Assembly: GCA_048370855.1 (NCBI GenBank)
Contig: DBGEOK010000108.1
Location: 1 to 21,788, forward strand
Source: Limiplasma sp048370855
GTDB taxonomy: Bacteria; Bacillota; Clostridia; Christensenellales; Aristaeellaceae
DNA length: 21,788 nucleotides
Direction of reading: 5' to 3'
In this document: piece after piece, positions 6,223-13,347 of the stretch
Layout of the letters: the number at the start of each line of letters is the position of its first letter
Numbering within the stretch: the first letter of the stretch is position 1
Position numbers and translations under genes: made by a program
Notes under the pieces: model-generated
What the model was told of the DNA's origin: nothing
The model's database searches: none
Seen by the model: the letters and a program-made list of their open reading frames with translations, nothing else

Positions 6223-7140
6223 ATGGCATCCAAAGAACCCGAAAACACCGCCGTTGTAACCAGAGAAAGCACCGCCAGCGAACGCTTTGCCATGGCTGTT
6301 GAAAAGCAGTACGGCAGCGAGGTCGGCAACCTACATATGACGGATTACGACAAGACCCTCGCCCAACATCTCTTTGTCAAAGTGGATGCGGCAATGGTCG
6401 AAATGAACGCCAAGAAAGGCCCGAACGACCTCATGGTGACGTGGAAAACCGTCAATATGCGTAAGCTCGCCATGGACGCGGTTAACCGCGTACAGCTTGG
6501 CCTTGACGCGCTGATTCCTGGACACCTGTACCCAATCGCCTATTTTAACAGCAAGACGAAGCAATTCGACCTAGACCTTCGCGTTGGCTATAAGGGCGAG
6601 CTGTATTACAAGCAGCGCGCGTCCCTCAAGCCCATCAAGGATGTGCGCGTAGAACTTGTTTACGATACGGATCAATTCACCGTGTATAAAAAAGGCGCGT
6701 CCTGTGAAATCGAGGGTTACGATTTCAAGGTCACCAGCCCCTTTGAGCGCGGGGAACTGGTAGGCGGCTTCGGCTACATTGAGTATGGGCGGCCGGAGGA
6801 TAACGTGCTCGTGATCCTAAGCCGTGCCGAGATTGAGCGTTACCGCGCGTCCAGCAAGGCGTCCGGCGGCAACTTTTGGGGCGGCTGGTATGAGCAGATG
6901 GCCTATAAGACCATCGTGCACCGCCTGATGGATAAGATTGTGCTCGACCCCGCCAAGATCAACGTTACGGCGATGGCGCGCGTTGAGGCAGACGAGCAAC
7001 AGCAAAGCAATAACCAACCGGCCCCTGTACTGCTGGAGGACGAGCCGATGACGCTTGAGCTTGACGAGGACAGCGCCGCGGCCGCTCCGAATGAGCAGCA
7101 GGAGAACGCCGCCGCAAACGCCACAGAGGACCCGTTCTGA
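6223..7140 (+). CDS. recT: RecT-family single-strand annealing recombinase
   Basis: This 305-aa protein matches the RecT family: LDALIPGHLYPIAYFNSKTK, LRVGYKGELYYKQRASLKPI, GGFGYIEYG and FWGGWYEQMAYKTIVHRL. RecT proteins coat single-stranded DNA and anneal complementary strands during phage recombination and repair. The C-terminus (from about residue 255) is rich in Gln, Glu and Asp and probably disordered. ATG6223 was chosen because AAGGAGG lies eight bases before it. The stop overlaps the next start (TGATG), so it is coupled to the MBL-fold gene. A typical RecE-type exonuclease is not seen; the ATPase at 4212 stands in its place. Confidence 0.93.
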   Translation: MASKEPENTAVVTRESTASERFAMAVEKQYGSEVGNLHMTDYDKTLAQHLFVKVDAAMVEMNAKKGPNDLMVTWKTVNMRKLAMDAVNRVQLGLDALIPGHLYPIAYFNSKTKQFDLDLRVGYKGELYYKQRASLKPIKDVRVELVYDTDQFTVYKKGASCEIEGYDFKVTSPFERGELVGGFGYIEYGRPEDNVLVILSRAEIERYRASSKASGGNFWGGWYEQMAYKTIVHRLMDKIVLDPAKINVTAMARVEADEQQQSNNQPAPVLLEDEPMTLELDEDSAAAAPNEQQENAAANATEDPF

Positions 7141-7847
7141 TGCTGCTCTCGGTGCTGGCTACGGGCAGCGCGGGAAACTGCTACGCCTTGCATGACGGCG
7201 ACAAAATCCTATTGCTGGATGCTGGGATTCCAGCCCCAAGTATCATGCGGGGAATCGATCACCGCGCGGGGGATGTTGTGGGGTGCCTGATTACTCACGA
7301 GCATCAGGACCACTGCAAGGGCGCACAAAAGCTCCACTCTTTGGGAATCGCGTGCTATGGCAGCCATGGTACCCGAAAGGCGCTGCCTTATGTGCATGGA
7401 CTAAATACCCCAATATCCCTTGAACCGTTCGTAGCACGACCCTTCCACGTCGCCCACGATGCCGTTGACCCTTGCGGCTGGCTCATCCTTAACCGCCGCA
7501 CGGGCGAGCGGATGGTGTACGCAACCGATGCCTGCGGATTATATAACACCTTTCCCGGCGTCCATTACTGGCTGATCGAGTGCAACTATATGGACGAGCT
7601 GCTGACGCCAGACATGCCAGGCGTTGTGCTTGACCGGCTCTCGCATAGCCATATGAGCCTTGCGCGGCTATGCGACGTGTTCCGGGCCAACGACCTGACC
7701 GATTGCAAGCAGATCGTGCTGTGCCACGGAAGCCGGGAAAGGCTCAACCCCTCAAAGGCTGTTGAGACGGTTAAGCGAGTTACGGGCAAGCCAGTGGCGG
7801 CCGCGGCTGCCGGAAGGATGATTCGGCTTGAAATGGAGCCGTTTTGA
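7140..7847 (+). CDS. MBL-fold metallohydrolase
   Basis: This 235-aa protein has the metallo-beta-lactamase core: LATGSAGNCYALHDG at the N-terminus, HEHQDH (residues 53-58) as the HxHxDH metal site, a later YATDACG supplying the bridging Asp, and HSH (about 164-166) and LCHGS. It resembles YycJ-like nucleases/hydrolases, which often lie next to recT in Firmicutes phages. The conserved pairing suggests nuclease activity on DNA during recombination, but that is inference. The start overlaps the recT stop by one base. Confidence 0.85.
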   Translation: MLLSVLATGSAGNCYALHDGDKILLLDAGIPAPSIMRGIDHRAGDVVGCLITHEHQDHCKGAQKLHSLGIACYGSHGTRKALPYVHGLNTPISLEPFVARPFHVAHDAVDPCGWLILNRRTGERMVYATDACGLYNTFPGVHYWLIECNYMDELLTPDMPGVVLDRLSHSHMSLARLCDVFRANDLTDCKQIVLCHGSRERLNPSKAVETVKRVTGKPVAAAAAGRMIRLEMEPF

Positions 7848-7881
7848 ATAGAAATCCGCGTTGAAGGGAGGTGAAAAACAG

Positions 7882-8265
7882 ATGGGACAAAGAGCGTTCC
7901 GCGGACTTGATCAACTAATGGACGGCGCGATCTCCCGGAGATTCAACGACGAGTTGGGCCGTCTTTGGGAAAACATCTATGATCTTCGCACCCCAGCCAC
8001 TAAGGCCCGCACGATCACCCTGAAAGTGACCATCAAGCCCAATGCAAACCGCGACGCATCCCAAATCCTCTACGATATCAAGAGCACGCCTGCGTCTGCA
8101 GAGGCTTTGCAGCAGACGGTGTTCATGCGTCAGCGTGACGATGGTAGCGTACAGGTGACGGAACAGAGCGACCAAGTACCCGGACAGATAGACATGGATG
8201 GCAGCGAGCAGCCGTTGCCCAATGTCGTTGAGTTTAAGCCGGCCGCTGAATCAAGCGCTCGATAA
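7882..8265 (+). CDS. Conserved phage protein of the 'replication terminator' annotation group
   Basis: This 127-aa protein begins MGQRAFRGLDQLMDGAISRR and has NDELGRLWENIYDLRTPATK and ARTITLKVTIKPNANRD, a pattern typical of small proteins beside phage recT genes that databases often call replication terminator proteins. The evidence for that name is weak, and no DNA-binding motif is evident. The C-terminus is Gln/Asp/Pro-rich and ends PNVVEFKP. ATG7882 is preferred over TTG7861 because GGGAGGTG lies between them. Confidence 0.6.
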   Translation: MGQRAFRGLDQLMDGAISRRFNDELGRLWENIYDLRTPATKARTITLKVTIKPNANRDASQILYDIKSTPASAEALQQTVFMRQRDDGSVQVTEQSDQVPGQIDMDGSEQPLPNVVEFKPAAESSAR

Positions 8266-8286
8266 ACACAAAGGAGAAAACCATTT

Positions 8287-9084
8287 ATGGATCAGCTCAC
8301 AAATGCAACCAACCTTACAGAGACCGCTCGTTTCATTGCCGATCTAAGCTTCCGCGCGGCGAATGCCGAGCACAAGGCCAGCACCGAACCCACTATCATT
8401 GACCTGTACGGGCGAAAGTACCACTTCCTTGACGGACGCTTACAAGAGATCAAGTTGCCAGAACCATTTACAGAGTATGCGCCTGAGACCTTCCGCGCTT
8501 TTACCCTCGACGGGCTGATCGACTGGATCAAGGCAGACACGGATAAGCTTTTTGTTCCCGAAAATCCTGCGGCGCTGGTTGTGGTGGACAGCCCCACGCG
8601 CGTTCGCGTTTTCAGCCATGCGTTAGGAGAACGCAAGGAACGCGCTTGCTATGCTACCTGCGACTATGCCGCCCCAAGTATCCAGTTCTCAAAGTACTTA
8701 GACAGTGAGGAATTGTTTATTAACATCCAAACCTGTTTCCTTCAAGATGGTAACCGTGACATCGTGCTCCGAATCGTCAACAACATGACCGAGGAGCAAA
8801 CCGTCCAGGTAAGCGACGATGGGCTTAGCCAGCGTGTCAACATCCAAAGCGGATTGCAAGAGGTGGATAAAACGATTTTCAAAAACCCAGCTTACCTGCG
8901 TCCAATGCGTACCTTTACCGAGGTTCCTCAACCGCAGTCTGCGTTTATCGTCCGCTTCAAGGAAGGTAAGCAAGCCGCTCTATTTGAGGCCGACGGAGGC
9001 AAATGGAAGGTGGAGGCCGTGCGAAATATCGGCAAATATCTCCGGGAACAGCTTGCGGAACAAAACGTCGTTGTCATTGCGTAA
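8287..9084 (+). CDS. DUF2303-like phage protein
   Basis: This 265-aa protein follows an AAAGGAG site. It has FRAFTLDGLIDWIKADTD, then a strand-rich middle (AALVVVDSPTRVRVFSHALG), and a conserved C-terminal block YLRPMRTFTEVPQPQSAFIV with ALFEADGGKWKVEAV. The layout resembles DUF2303 proteins found near phage recombination genes, but the match is by pattern only. No catalytic residues can be named. It is the last gene of the recombination block before a 328-base non-coding interval. Confidence 0.6.
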   Translation: MDQLTNATNLTETARFIADLSFRAANAEHKASTEPTIIDLYGRKYHFLDGRLQEIKLPEPFTEYAPETFRAFTLDGLIDWIKADTDKLFVPENPAALVVVDSPTRVRVFSHALGERKERACYATCDYAAPSIQFSKYLDSEELFINIQTCFLQDGNRDIVLRIVNNMTEEQTVQVSDDGLSQRVNIQSGLQEVDKTIFKNPAYLRPMRTFTEVPQPQSAFIVRFKEGKQAALFEADGGKWKVEAVRNIGKYLREQLAEQNVVVIA

Positions 9085-9412
9085 CGCCTAGCGCCGTGAA
9101 AGCGGCGCACATGCGGAAGCCAGAGCAGGCGGTTGAAACTCCCGTGTCGTTGGTGCAACTCCAACGGGCCGCGCCAGCGAGCGTTATGTGCAGGCGCTCG
9201 CCCTCCTAAGTGGTTGGCAAAGCGGAAAGACGCTTGACGGCCCGGACAGACGGGCGCATATAGCGGGGTCGCTCCCCTCCGTAACCAGACGGACGGAACA
9301 CAGACCGATAGCAACTGCGACACGACGGAGAGCAACGCCGGTCAGGCCATAGCGAGAGGCCGCCCGCGACCGTGGCAAACGCACTTTGAGAGGCGAAAGA
9401 TACGGCGCTCAC
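9085..9412 (+). other. 328-base interval without a supported gene, rich in perfect hairpins
   Basis: No frame has a good start with a ribosome site. Perfect stems lie in series: GCGCCG/CGGCGC (9091-9108, loop 6), CGTTGG/CCAACG (9148-9166, loop 7), GCGAGCG/CGCTCGC (9177-9201, loop 11), GCCCG/CGGGC (9240-9255, loop 6) and GGGG/CCCC (9265-9277). None is followed by a run of T, so they are not terminators. A 32-codon frame at 9111-9209 and an open frame ending at about 9352 exist but resemble nothing known. The tRNA follows at once, so the stretch may be the leader of the tRNA transcript or a separate structured RNA. GC-rich DNA forms some stems by chance. Confidence 0.4.
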
Positions 9413-9487
9413 GCGGCAATGGCTCAAACGGCAGAGCACCGGCCTTCCAAGCCGGGGGTACGGGTTCAAGCCCCGTTTGTCGCACCA
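9413..9487 (+). tRNA. tRNA-Gly(TCC)
   Basis: All arms pair: acceptor GCGGCAA with TTGTCGC (one G-U), D stem GCTC/GAGC with loop AAACGGCA, anticodon stem CCGGC/GCCGG with loop CTTCCAA (anticodon TCC at 9446-9448, reading GGA and possibly other GGN), a 4-base variable region, and T stem ACGGG/CCCGT with loop TTCAAGC. CCA is encoded (9485-9487). The discriminator base is A73, whereas bacterial tRNA-Gly usually has U73. It is a lone phage-borne tRNA between the recombination and replication blocks. Confidence 0.92.
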
Positions 9488-9523
9488 AAGCCAATAAGGC
9501 ATTGAGGTAAAGGAGGTGATCCG

Positions 9524-9697
9524 GTGCCGCGCCTCATTATTCAAAACAATGGAGTTATATCACAAACAATATTGAAAAGAGCTTGGACTTTGGATGTGCC
9601 ACATCAAGACCATGCAGTGCAGCAACGAAAACACACGGCGGCTACAGGCGAGTGTACAGGCAAAGGCGCAAAGCCCGTTGATGATAGCTGCATGTAA
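9524..9697 (+). CDS. 57-aa hypothetical protein with a perfect Shine-Dalgarno site
   Basis: AAAGGAGGTGAT (9509-9520) is a full match to the 3' end of 16S rRNA and sits at the right distance from GTG1 at 9524. The frame starts MPRLIIQNNGVISQTILKRA and ends at TAA9695. The C-terminal half is Gln/His/Lys-rich with two cysteines (GECTG and DSC). No family is recognised. It begins 37 bases after the tRNA and may share its transcript. The strong ribosome site makes it a better gene than its length suggests. Confidence 0.6.
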   Translation: MPRLIIQNNGVISQTILKRAWTLDVPHQDHAVQQRKHTAATGECTGKGAKPVDDSCM

Positions 9698-9702
9698 TAG
9701 AT

Positions 9703-9762
9703 CGGAGGCCGGCAAAGCCGCGCTGAACAAGCAGGGTCGAGGACATCCCTTGCCGGCCTCCG
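9703..9762 (+). other. Long hairpin with 13-bp perfect stem before the HNH gene
   Basis: CGGAGGCCGGCAA (9703-9715) pairs exactly with TTGCCGGCCTCCG (9750-9762), closing a 34-base loop. The element lies five bases after the 57-aa gene and eight bases before AAGGAG (9770-9775) of the gene at 9784. No run of T follows, so it is not a standard terminator. It could protect or process the mRNA, regulate translation of the HNH gene, or be a small structured RNA or protein-binding site. Confidence 0.65.
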
Positions 9763-9783
9763 AGTTGTTAAGGAGCGTTGCAG

Positions 9784-10587
9784 ATGCCGGAAATCGTGAT
9801 GGGTAAGATCGTGGACGCATACCCCGGAGGTATCACCGTCAAGGCTCCCTATTCCGACTGGCAGCGCTTCTGCCGTTGCCAATACGAGGACGCGGAAATC
9901 ATCCTGACCGACGGGCGCATGCTCTCCGCTAAACAGCAACGCGCCATCCATGCAACGGTGCATGACATCGCGGAGTGGCAGAGCGGATTTGTGCATAGGG
10001 AGCGCGTCTTTAACGAGACGCTTAACTCCCTCGGCCTCACTTGGATATACGAAACCACGGATGACGAGGCTGTCCGCTACCAAATTACCCAGCGGTTTTG
10101 CGAGCTGTTGGATATCCCCCTGTTCAGCCTGTCTCAAAAAAGCGAAAACTGCCTGGACATGTCTACCGCGAGCGAGTTTCTGGGCTGGCTGATTGATAAG
10201 TGCGTAGAGGGCGGCATCCCCACCAACGGCCCGCTGGTGGACAGGGCCGAGGACACGGGCCGGTACCTCTATTCCTGCCTTGCTAATAAGCGCTGCGCAA
10301 TCTGCGGCGTTGCGGGCGGACCCGCCGACTTACATCATGTGGACAGGGTGGGCATGGGACGCAACCGCACGGAGGTCAATCACCTTGGGCTGGAAGCTGA
10401 AAGCCTGTGCCGCCTCCATCATCAGGAGGTTGACCAGATCGGCCAGGAGGCTTTCGACGCGAAGTACCATATCTTCGGCATTCCGCTGGACGAAAACCTC
10501 TGTAAGATACATGGCCTAAAATACTGCCCATCGGAGGGACAACATGAACTACAGGAGCGAGTTGTCGGCGTTACACGACTGCCTTGA
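9784..10587 (+). CDS. Putative HNH nuclease of the phage HNHc_6 type
   Basis: This 267-aa protein has a C-terminal HNH domain: CAICG (near residue 171), DLHHVDRVGMGRNR (near 182), HLGLEAESLCRLHHQEVDQI, then FGIPLDENL. The cysteine pairs can bind zinc and the HH/H set forms the beta-beta-alpha-metal active site. The N-terminal 150 residues (KIVDAYPGGITVKAPYSDWQ) are typical of this phage family. Members are placed next to phage replication genes and are thought to process DNA intermediates; the exact substrate is unknown. AAGGAG lies eight bases before ATG9784. Its 3' end overlaps the initiator gene by 44 bases. Confidence 0.82.
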   Translation: MPEIVMGKIVDAYPGGITVKAPYSDWQRFCRCQYEDAEIILTDGRMLSAKQQRAIHATVHDIAEWQSGFVHRERVFNETLNSLGLTWIYETTDDEAVRYQITQRFCELLDIPLFSLSQKSENCLDMSTASEFLGWLIDKCVEGGIPTNGPLVDRAEDTGRYLYSCLANKRCAICGVAGGPADLHHVDRVGMGRNRTEVNHLGLEAESLCRLHHQEVDQIGQEAFDAKYHIFGIPLDENLCKIHGLKYCPSEGQHELQERVVGVTRLP

Positions 10588-11374
10588 GAAGTGGGATCTG
10601 TCGAGCTGTGAAATCGCTTTGTGGCATGCCTTATGGGATGTCGCTATGATTTGCGGTAGCACGGATTCTCTATCGGTGGCGGCCTCAACGCTGGCGTTCC
10701 GAACCGGTTTCCAAAAAAAGTCCATAGAACGGGCACGAAAAAGGTTATCGGACTGCGGAATCATTCGCTATAAAAGCCGAGGGGGAAATAAATCAGCCGT
10801 TTACGACCTGATATCCCTTGTGCGTCACACAGACGCACAGAGCGACCCACAGACCACCACGCACGATGGGGCGCAGACCATCCCACAGAGCGACCCACAA
10901 ACCATCCCTATATATAATACTACTATGGTTAATAGCAGTAGTTATATAAAGCGTCACACAGACGCACAGAGCGACCCACAGACGACCCCGCACGATATCC
11001 CACAGCCTTTCATGACCGACGCGGAGGCTTTCGCGCTTCAGGAGGCCATGGACAATGTTCTTTCGGCCGCCGTGGATATCGGCATACCGCAGAACGCCTC
11101 GGACATCAACAAGGCAAACAGCCTCATTGCGGAGTACACCGCGCCTTGGGTGCTTGAGGCAGTTAGGCGCGCGGGCAATAGCCCGGTCGGCGCGCGGTGC
11201 TGGCGCTATGTGGAGGGTATTCTGCGCAAGTGGCGGGAACGCGGGGGTATGGATTCGGAAGGCGCGATCAGTCAGACTATTCTTGAAGACCAAGAAACCA
11301 GAGAAGAACAGGAGCGTAAACGCCGCGAGGAGGAGCGCACGCTCGCCCTGCTAAGGGGTGTGTTGTCAGATTGA
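10544..11374 (+). CDS. DnaD-like phage replication initiator
   Basis: This 276-aa protein has an N-terminal winged-helix part (about residues 1-90: DSLSVAASTLAFRTGFQKKS, IERARKRLSDCGIIRYKSRG), a low-complexity linker (about 93-155), and a C-terminal helical DnaD-like domain (about 160-235: INKANSLIAEYTAPWVLEAV, CWRYVEGILRKWRERG). A charged tail follows. Such proteins bind the phage origin and help load the helicase. The linker contains two near copies of RHTDAQSDPQTT because the DNA below it carries iteron-like repeats around an AT-rich core. GGAGGG precedes the start. The stop overlaps the helicase start (TTGA). Confidence 0.82.
   Translation: MNYRSELSALHDCLEKWDLSSCEIALWHALWDVAMICGSTDSLSVAASTLAFRTGFQKKSIERARKRLSDCGIIRYKSRGGNKSAVYDLISLVRHTDAQSDPQTTTHDGAQTIPQSDPQTIPIYNTTMVNSSSYIKRHTDAQSDPQTTPHDIPQPFMTDAEAFALQEAMDNVLSAAVDIGIPQNASDINKANSLIAEYTAPWVLEAVRRAGNSPVGARCWRYVEGILRKWRERGGMDSEGAISQTILEDQETREEQERKRREEERTLALLRGVLSD
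10822..10867 (+). repeat. 46-bp direct repeat, copy 1
   Basis: Bases 10822-10867 match 10951-10996 at 44 of 46 positions, the first 33 exactly. The core CACAGAGCGACCCACA (10836-10851) occurs again at 10884-10899 and 10965-10980. Confidence 0.9.
10911..10948. repeat. AT-rich imperfect palindrome at the origin core
   Basis: TATATAATACTACT (10911-10924) faces AGTAGTTATATA (10937-10948) across a 12-base loop. The arms pair except for two extra bases in the left arm. This is the most AT-rich point of the region and the likely unwinding element. Confidence 0.7.
10951..10996 (+). repeat. 46-bp direct repeat, copy 2
   Basis: This is the second copy of the repeat at 10822-10867, differing at two positions (10984 and 10988). 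It begins directly after the AT-rich core. Confidence 0.9.
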
Positions 11375-12735
11375 TTACGCTATATAACCACGATTCGGAA
11401 AAATGGTTCATTGGAGCGCTCCTTCAGGACCAGGATTTGCAGAATCAGCTTCCGGCCATTCCCGCGTCGATCATGCACGATTCGGCGCATGAGATCATCC
11501 TGACGGCGCTCAAGCAGATGCAGGCGCAAAAGCTGCCCATTGAGCTTTTGAGCCTGGAGAATCATCTGAAAGGCATTGAAAAGCTGGACCAGACTGGCGG
11601 CTCTCCTTACCTGATGGATTGCATACGCTTTTGTCCAAGCACAGCAAATGCTGGTTACTATCTTGGAGAGCTTCGCCGTTTGATGGAATCACGCGAGGCA
11701 TACCGCATAGCAAATCGTTTCTGCCGGCTACTGACAGATGGAGAAGACCTGACGGCGGCGATTGACGAGCTGAGGACACAGCTTCGGAACATGGTAACGC
11801 CGAAAGGACGAATCACAAAATTGAGCGGTATGGCGCAGAGCGTTTACGAAGATGTGGAGCGTCGTTCAAAGGGGGAAAACCATTCAATATTAACAAAAAT
11901 ACCCGATCTTGACGGACTGATCGGCGGTTTGGAACCGGGCGACATGATGGTTATCGGCGCGCGTCCCGCAGTGGGAAAATCCGCGTTTGGAATGCAAATT
12001 GCCTTAAACGTCGCGCAGCAGGGAAAGAGCGTTATGGTGTGCAGCCGTGAAATGAGCGAATTACAATACGGGCATCGGCTGGCATCCAACATCGGCAAGC
12101 TCAACGGCGAAAAGCTGAAACGCGGTAAACTCAAAGCCGAGGATTGGGCGGCGCTCGCAAGCGCATGCGGCGATATGAGCGCGTTGCCCATATCATTTGC
12201 CTTTAACAGCCCGACGGTTGAAGAACTGCGCGTGTTGGCCCAGCATGAGAAGGACGTCGGCACACTTGACCTTCTTGTGGTTGACTACTTGCAAATCCTT
12301 GGAACAAGCATGCGAACAGCAAAGCGGTATGAAGCCGTGGGCGCGGTTAGTCGAGCGTTGAAAGAAATTGCCCTCGACCTAAAAATACCAGTTATTACAA
12401 TGGCACAAGTAGGACGGCAAACCGTGAGTTCCGGCTCCGAGCGGGCGACGCTGATGCCAGGGCTTTCAGATTTGCGAGAGAGCGGGAATATAGAGCAGGA
12501 CGCCGATATCGTGGTATTTCTTCACCATCCTTCCGGACGAAGCGATAAAAGCATTCCCGCGGTGGATAACCGCTCGCTTGACAACGATACGCCGACGACA
12601 CGCGAAAGCATTGAAAGCCTGCCCGGTCATCAATACATCGTTGTGCGAGTGGACAAGCAGCGGCAGGGGCAGTGCGGCTCCTTCGGGGTGGATTTTGACG
12701 GCGCGCATATGACTTACACATGTATAGAGAGGTGA
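11371..12735 (+). CDS. dnaB: DnaB-like replicative helicase
   Basis: This 454-aa protein has a DnaB N-terminal domain (about 5-105: SEKWFIGALLQDQDLQNQLP, FCPSTANAGYYLGELRRLME) and a RecA-like C-terminal domain with Walker A GARPAVGKSAFG (from about residue 196), SREMSELQYGHRL, Walker B LLVVDYLQIL and the late motifs SDLRESGNIEQDADIVVFLH and VDKQRQGQCG. It unwinds the fork ahead of the phage replisome. The TTG11371 start overlaps the initiator stop (TTGA) and has AAGGGG 12 bases upstream. It is translationally coupled to the initiator that presumably loads it. No separate loader gene is visible. Confidence 0.94.
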   Translation: MITLYNHDSEKWFIGALLQDQDLQNQLPAIPASIMHDSAHEIILTALKQMQAQKLPIELLSLENHLKGIEKLDQTGGSPYLMDCIRFCPSTANAGYYLGELRRLMESREAYRIANRFCRLLTDGEDLTAAIDELRTQLRNMVTPKGRITKLSGMAQSVYEDVERRSKGENHSILTKIPDLDGLIGGLEPGDMMVIGARPAVGKSAFGMQIALNVAQQGKSVMVCSREMSELQYGHRLASNIGKLNGEKLKRGKLKAEDWAALASACGDMSALPISFAFNSPTVEELRVLAQHEKDVGTLDLLVVDYLQILGTSMRTAKRYEAVGAVSRALKEIALDLKIPVITMAQVGRQTVSSGSERATLMPGLSDLRESGNIEQDADIVVFLHHPSGRSDKSIPAVDNRSLDNDTPTTRESIESLPGHQYIVVRVDKQRQGQCGSFGVDFDGAHMTYTCIER

Positions 12736-12742
12736 AACGCTT

Positions 12743-12913
12743 TTGAAGCCCATCGAGCTAGAAATCAAGTCCTGCATAGACGACCGGCTGGACGTTGCCC
12801 GCATCCTCGTTAAAAACGGCTATCGCGTATGGACGGAAACGCGCAAATCAACGGGTTCAGCGCGCGTGACGGTGCTAATCGTGGACAAGCCGGAAAGGAG
12901 AGTAACGGAATGA
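12743..12913 (+). CDS. 56-aa hypothetical protein
   Basis: TTG12743 is preceded by GAGAGGTG and opens a frame beginning MKPIELEIKSCIDDRLDVAR and continuing YRVWTETRKSTG and VTVLIVDKP. It looks like one compact alpha-beta fold. The stop overlaps ATG12910 of the resolvase gene (ATGA), and it starts seven bases after the helicase stop, so it fills the space between them exactly. Similar tiny proteins occur between phage helicase and resolvase genes. Function unknown. Confidence 0.65.
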   Translation: MKPIELEIKSCIDDRLDVARILVKNGYRVWTETRKSTGSARVTVLIVDKPERRVTE

Positions 12914-13347
12914 ACCAGTGCTTTGAAATTCCCTTCCGGCTGCCGGGCCTCAATGAGCTGATCGAGGCAAACCGCCGGAACCGTCAGGCGGGCGCGAAGC
13001 TCAAGCGCGAAACGGACGAGAAAATTGGGTGGGTGATCCAATCTGCTAAGCTTAAACCCGTCTCGCTTCCGTGTATCGTTCACATGACATTTTGCGAGCC
13101 AGACCGCCGACGGGATGCGGACAACGTAGAATCGGCACGAAAGTATATCTTGGACGCCCTTGTCAAAACCGGCGTGCTCAAGGGCGACAGCCCTCGGTAT
13201 ATCGTCGGCGCTCCTACTTGGACACGCTATGGTCATCCGGGCGCGCGGGTACTTGTGACGATCATCGAGGACGAGCGGGAGGACTACCTTCGCGGCAAAC
13301 TGCTGAAGGCCGAACAGATTATCACGGCTGTGGAGGAATCATCGTGA
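12910..13347 (+). CDS. rusA: RusA-family Holliday junction resolvase
   Basis: This 145-aa protein has the RusA core: IPFRLPGLNELIEANRRN, then EPDRRRDADNVESARKYILD (about residues 63-82) and GVLKGDSPRYI. Asp69, Asp71 and Asp82/Asp93 with a nearby Lys78 fit the metal-binding acidic cluster. RusA enzymes cut Holliday junctions and help resolve replication and recombination products before packaging. ATG12910 was chosen over the earlier frame start because AAAGGAGAG precedes it and it overlaps the upstream stop. The C-terminus has a charged tail (REDYLRGKLLKAEQ). Confidence 0.85.
   Translation: MNQCFEIPFRLPGLNELIEANRRNRQAGAKLKRETDEKIGWVIQSAKLKPVSLPCIVHMTFCEPDRRRDADNVESARKYILDALVKTGVLKGDSPRYIVGAPTWTRYGHPGARVLVTIIEDEREDYLRGKLLKAEQIITAVEESS

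Larger units (their letters stand above)
10822..10996 (+). other. Probable phage replication origin inside the initiator gene
   Basis: Three exact copies of CACAGAGCGACCCACA (10836-10851, 10884-10899, 10965-10980) lie in GC-rich DNA around a sharply AT-rich core (about 10908-10950). Two are inside the 46-bp repeats. The core contains an imperfect palindrome and could melt easily. Iterons plus an AT-rich unwinding element within the initiator's own gene is the arrangement of lambda O and of many Firmicutes phages. The protein segment encoded here is a repetitive linker between two folded domains, which leaves the DNA free to hold origin signals. Function is inferred from layout. Confidence 0.65.

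Noticed and set aside
9091..9108. Terminator after the DUF2303-like gene
   Set aside because: The stem is perfect but no T-run follows, so it was kept only as part of the structured interval.
9111..9209. 32-codon frame MRKPEQAVETPVSLVQ...
   Set aside because: There is no ribosome site, and the frame crosses two perfect stems; kept as non-coding.
10822..10996. CRISPR-like array
   Set aside because: There are only two long repeats at unequal spacing relative to the third core, they lie inside a coding frame, and no cas gene is present.
13071..13343. Upstream extension of the gene at 13344
   Set aside because: It would overlap the whole RusA-like gene; GTG13344 has its own ribosome site and the normal overlap.
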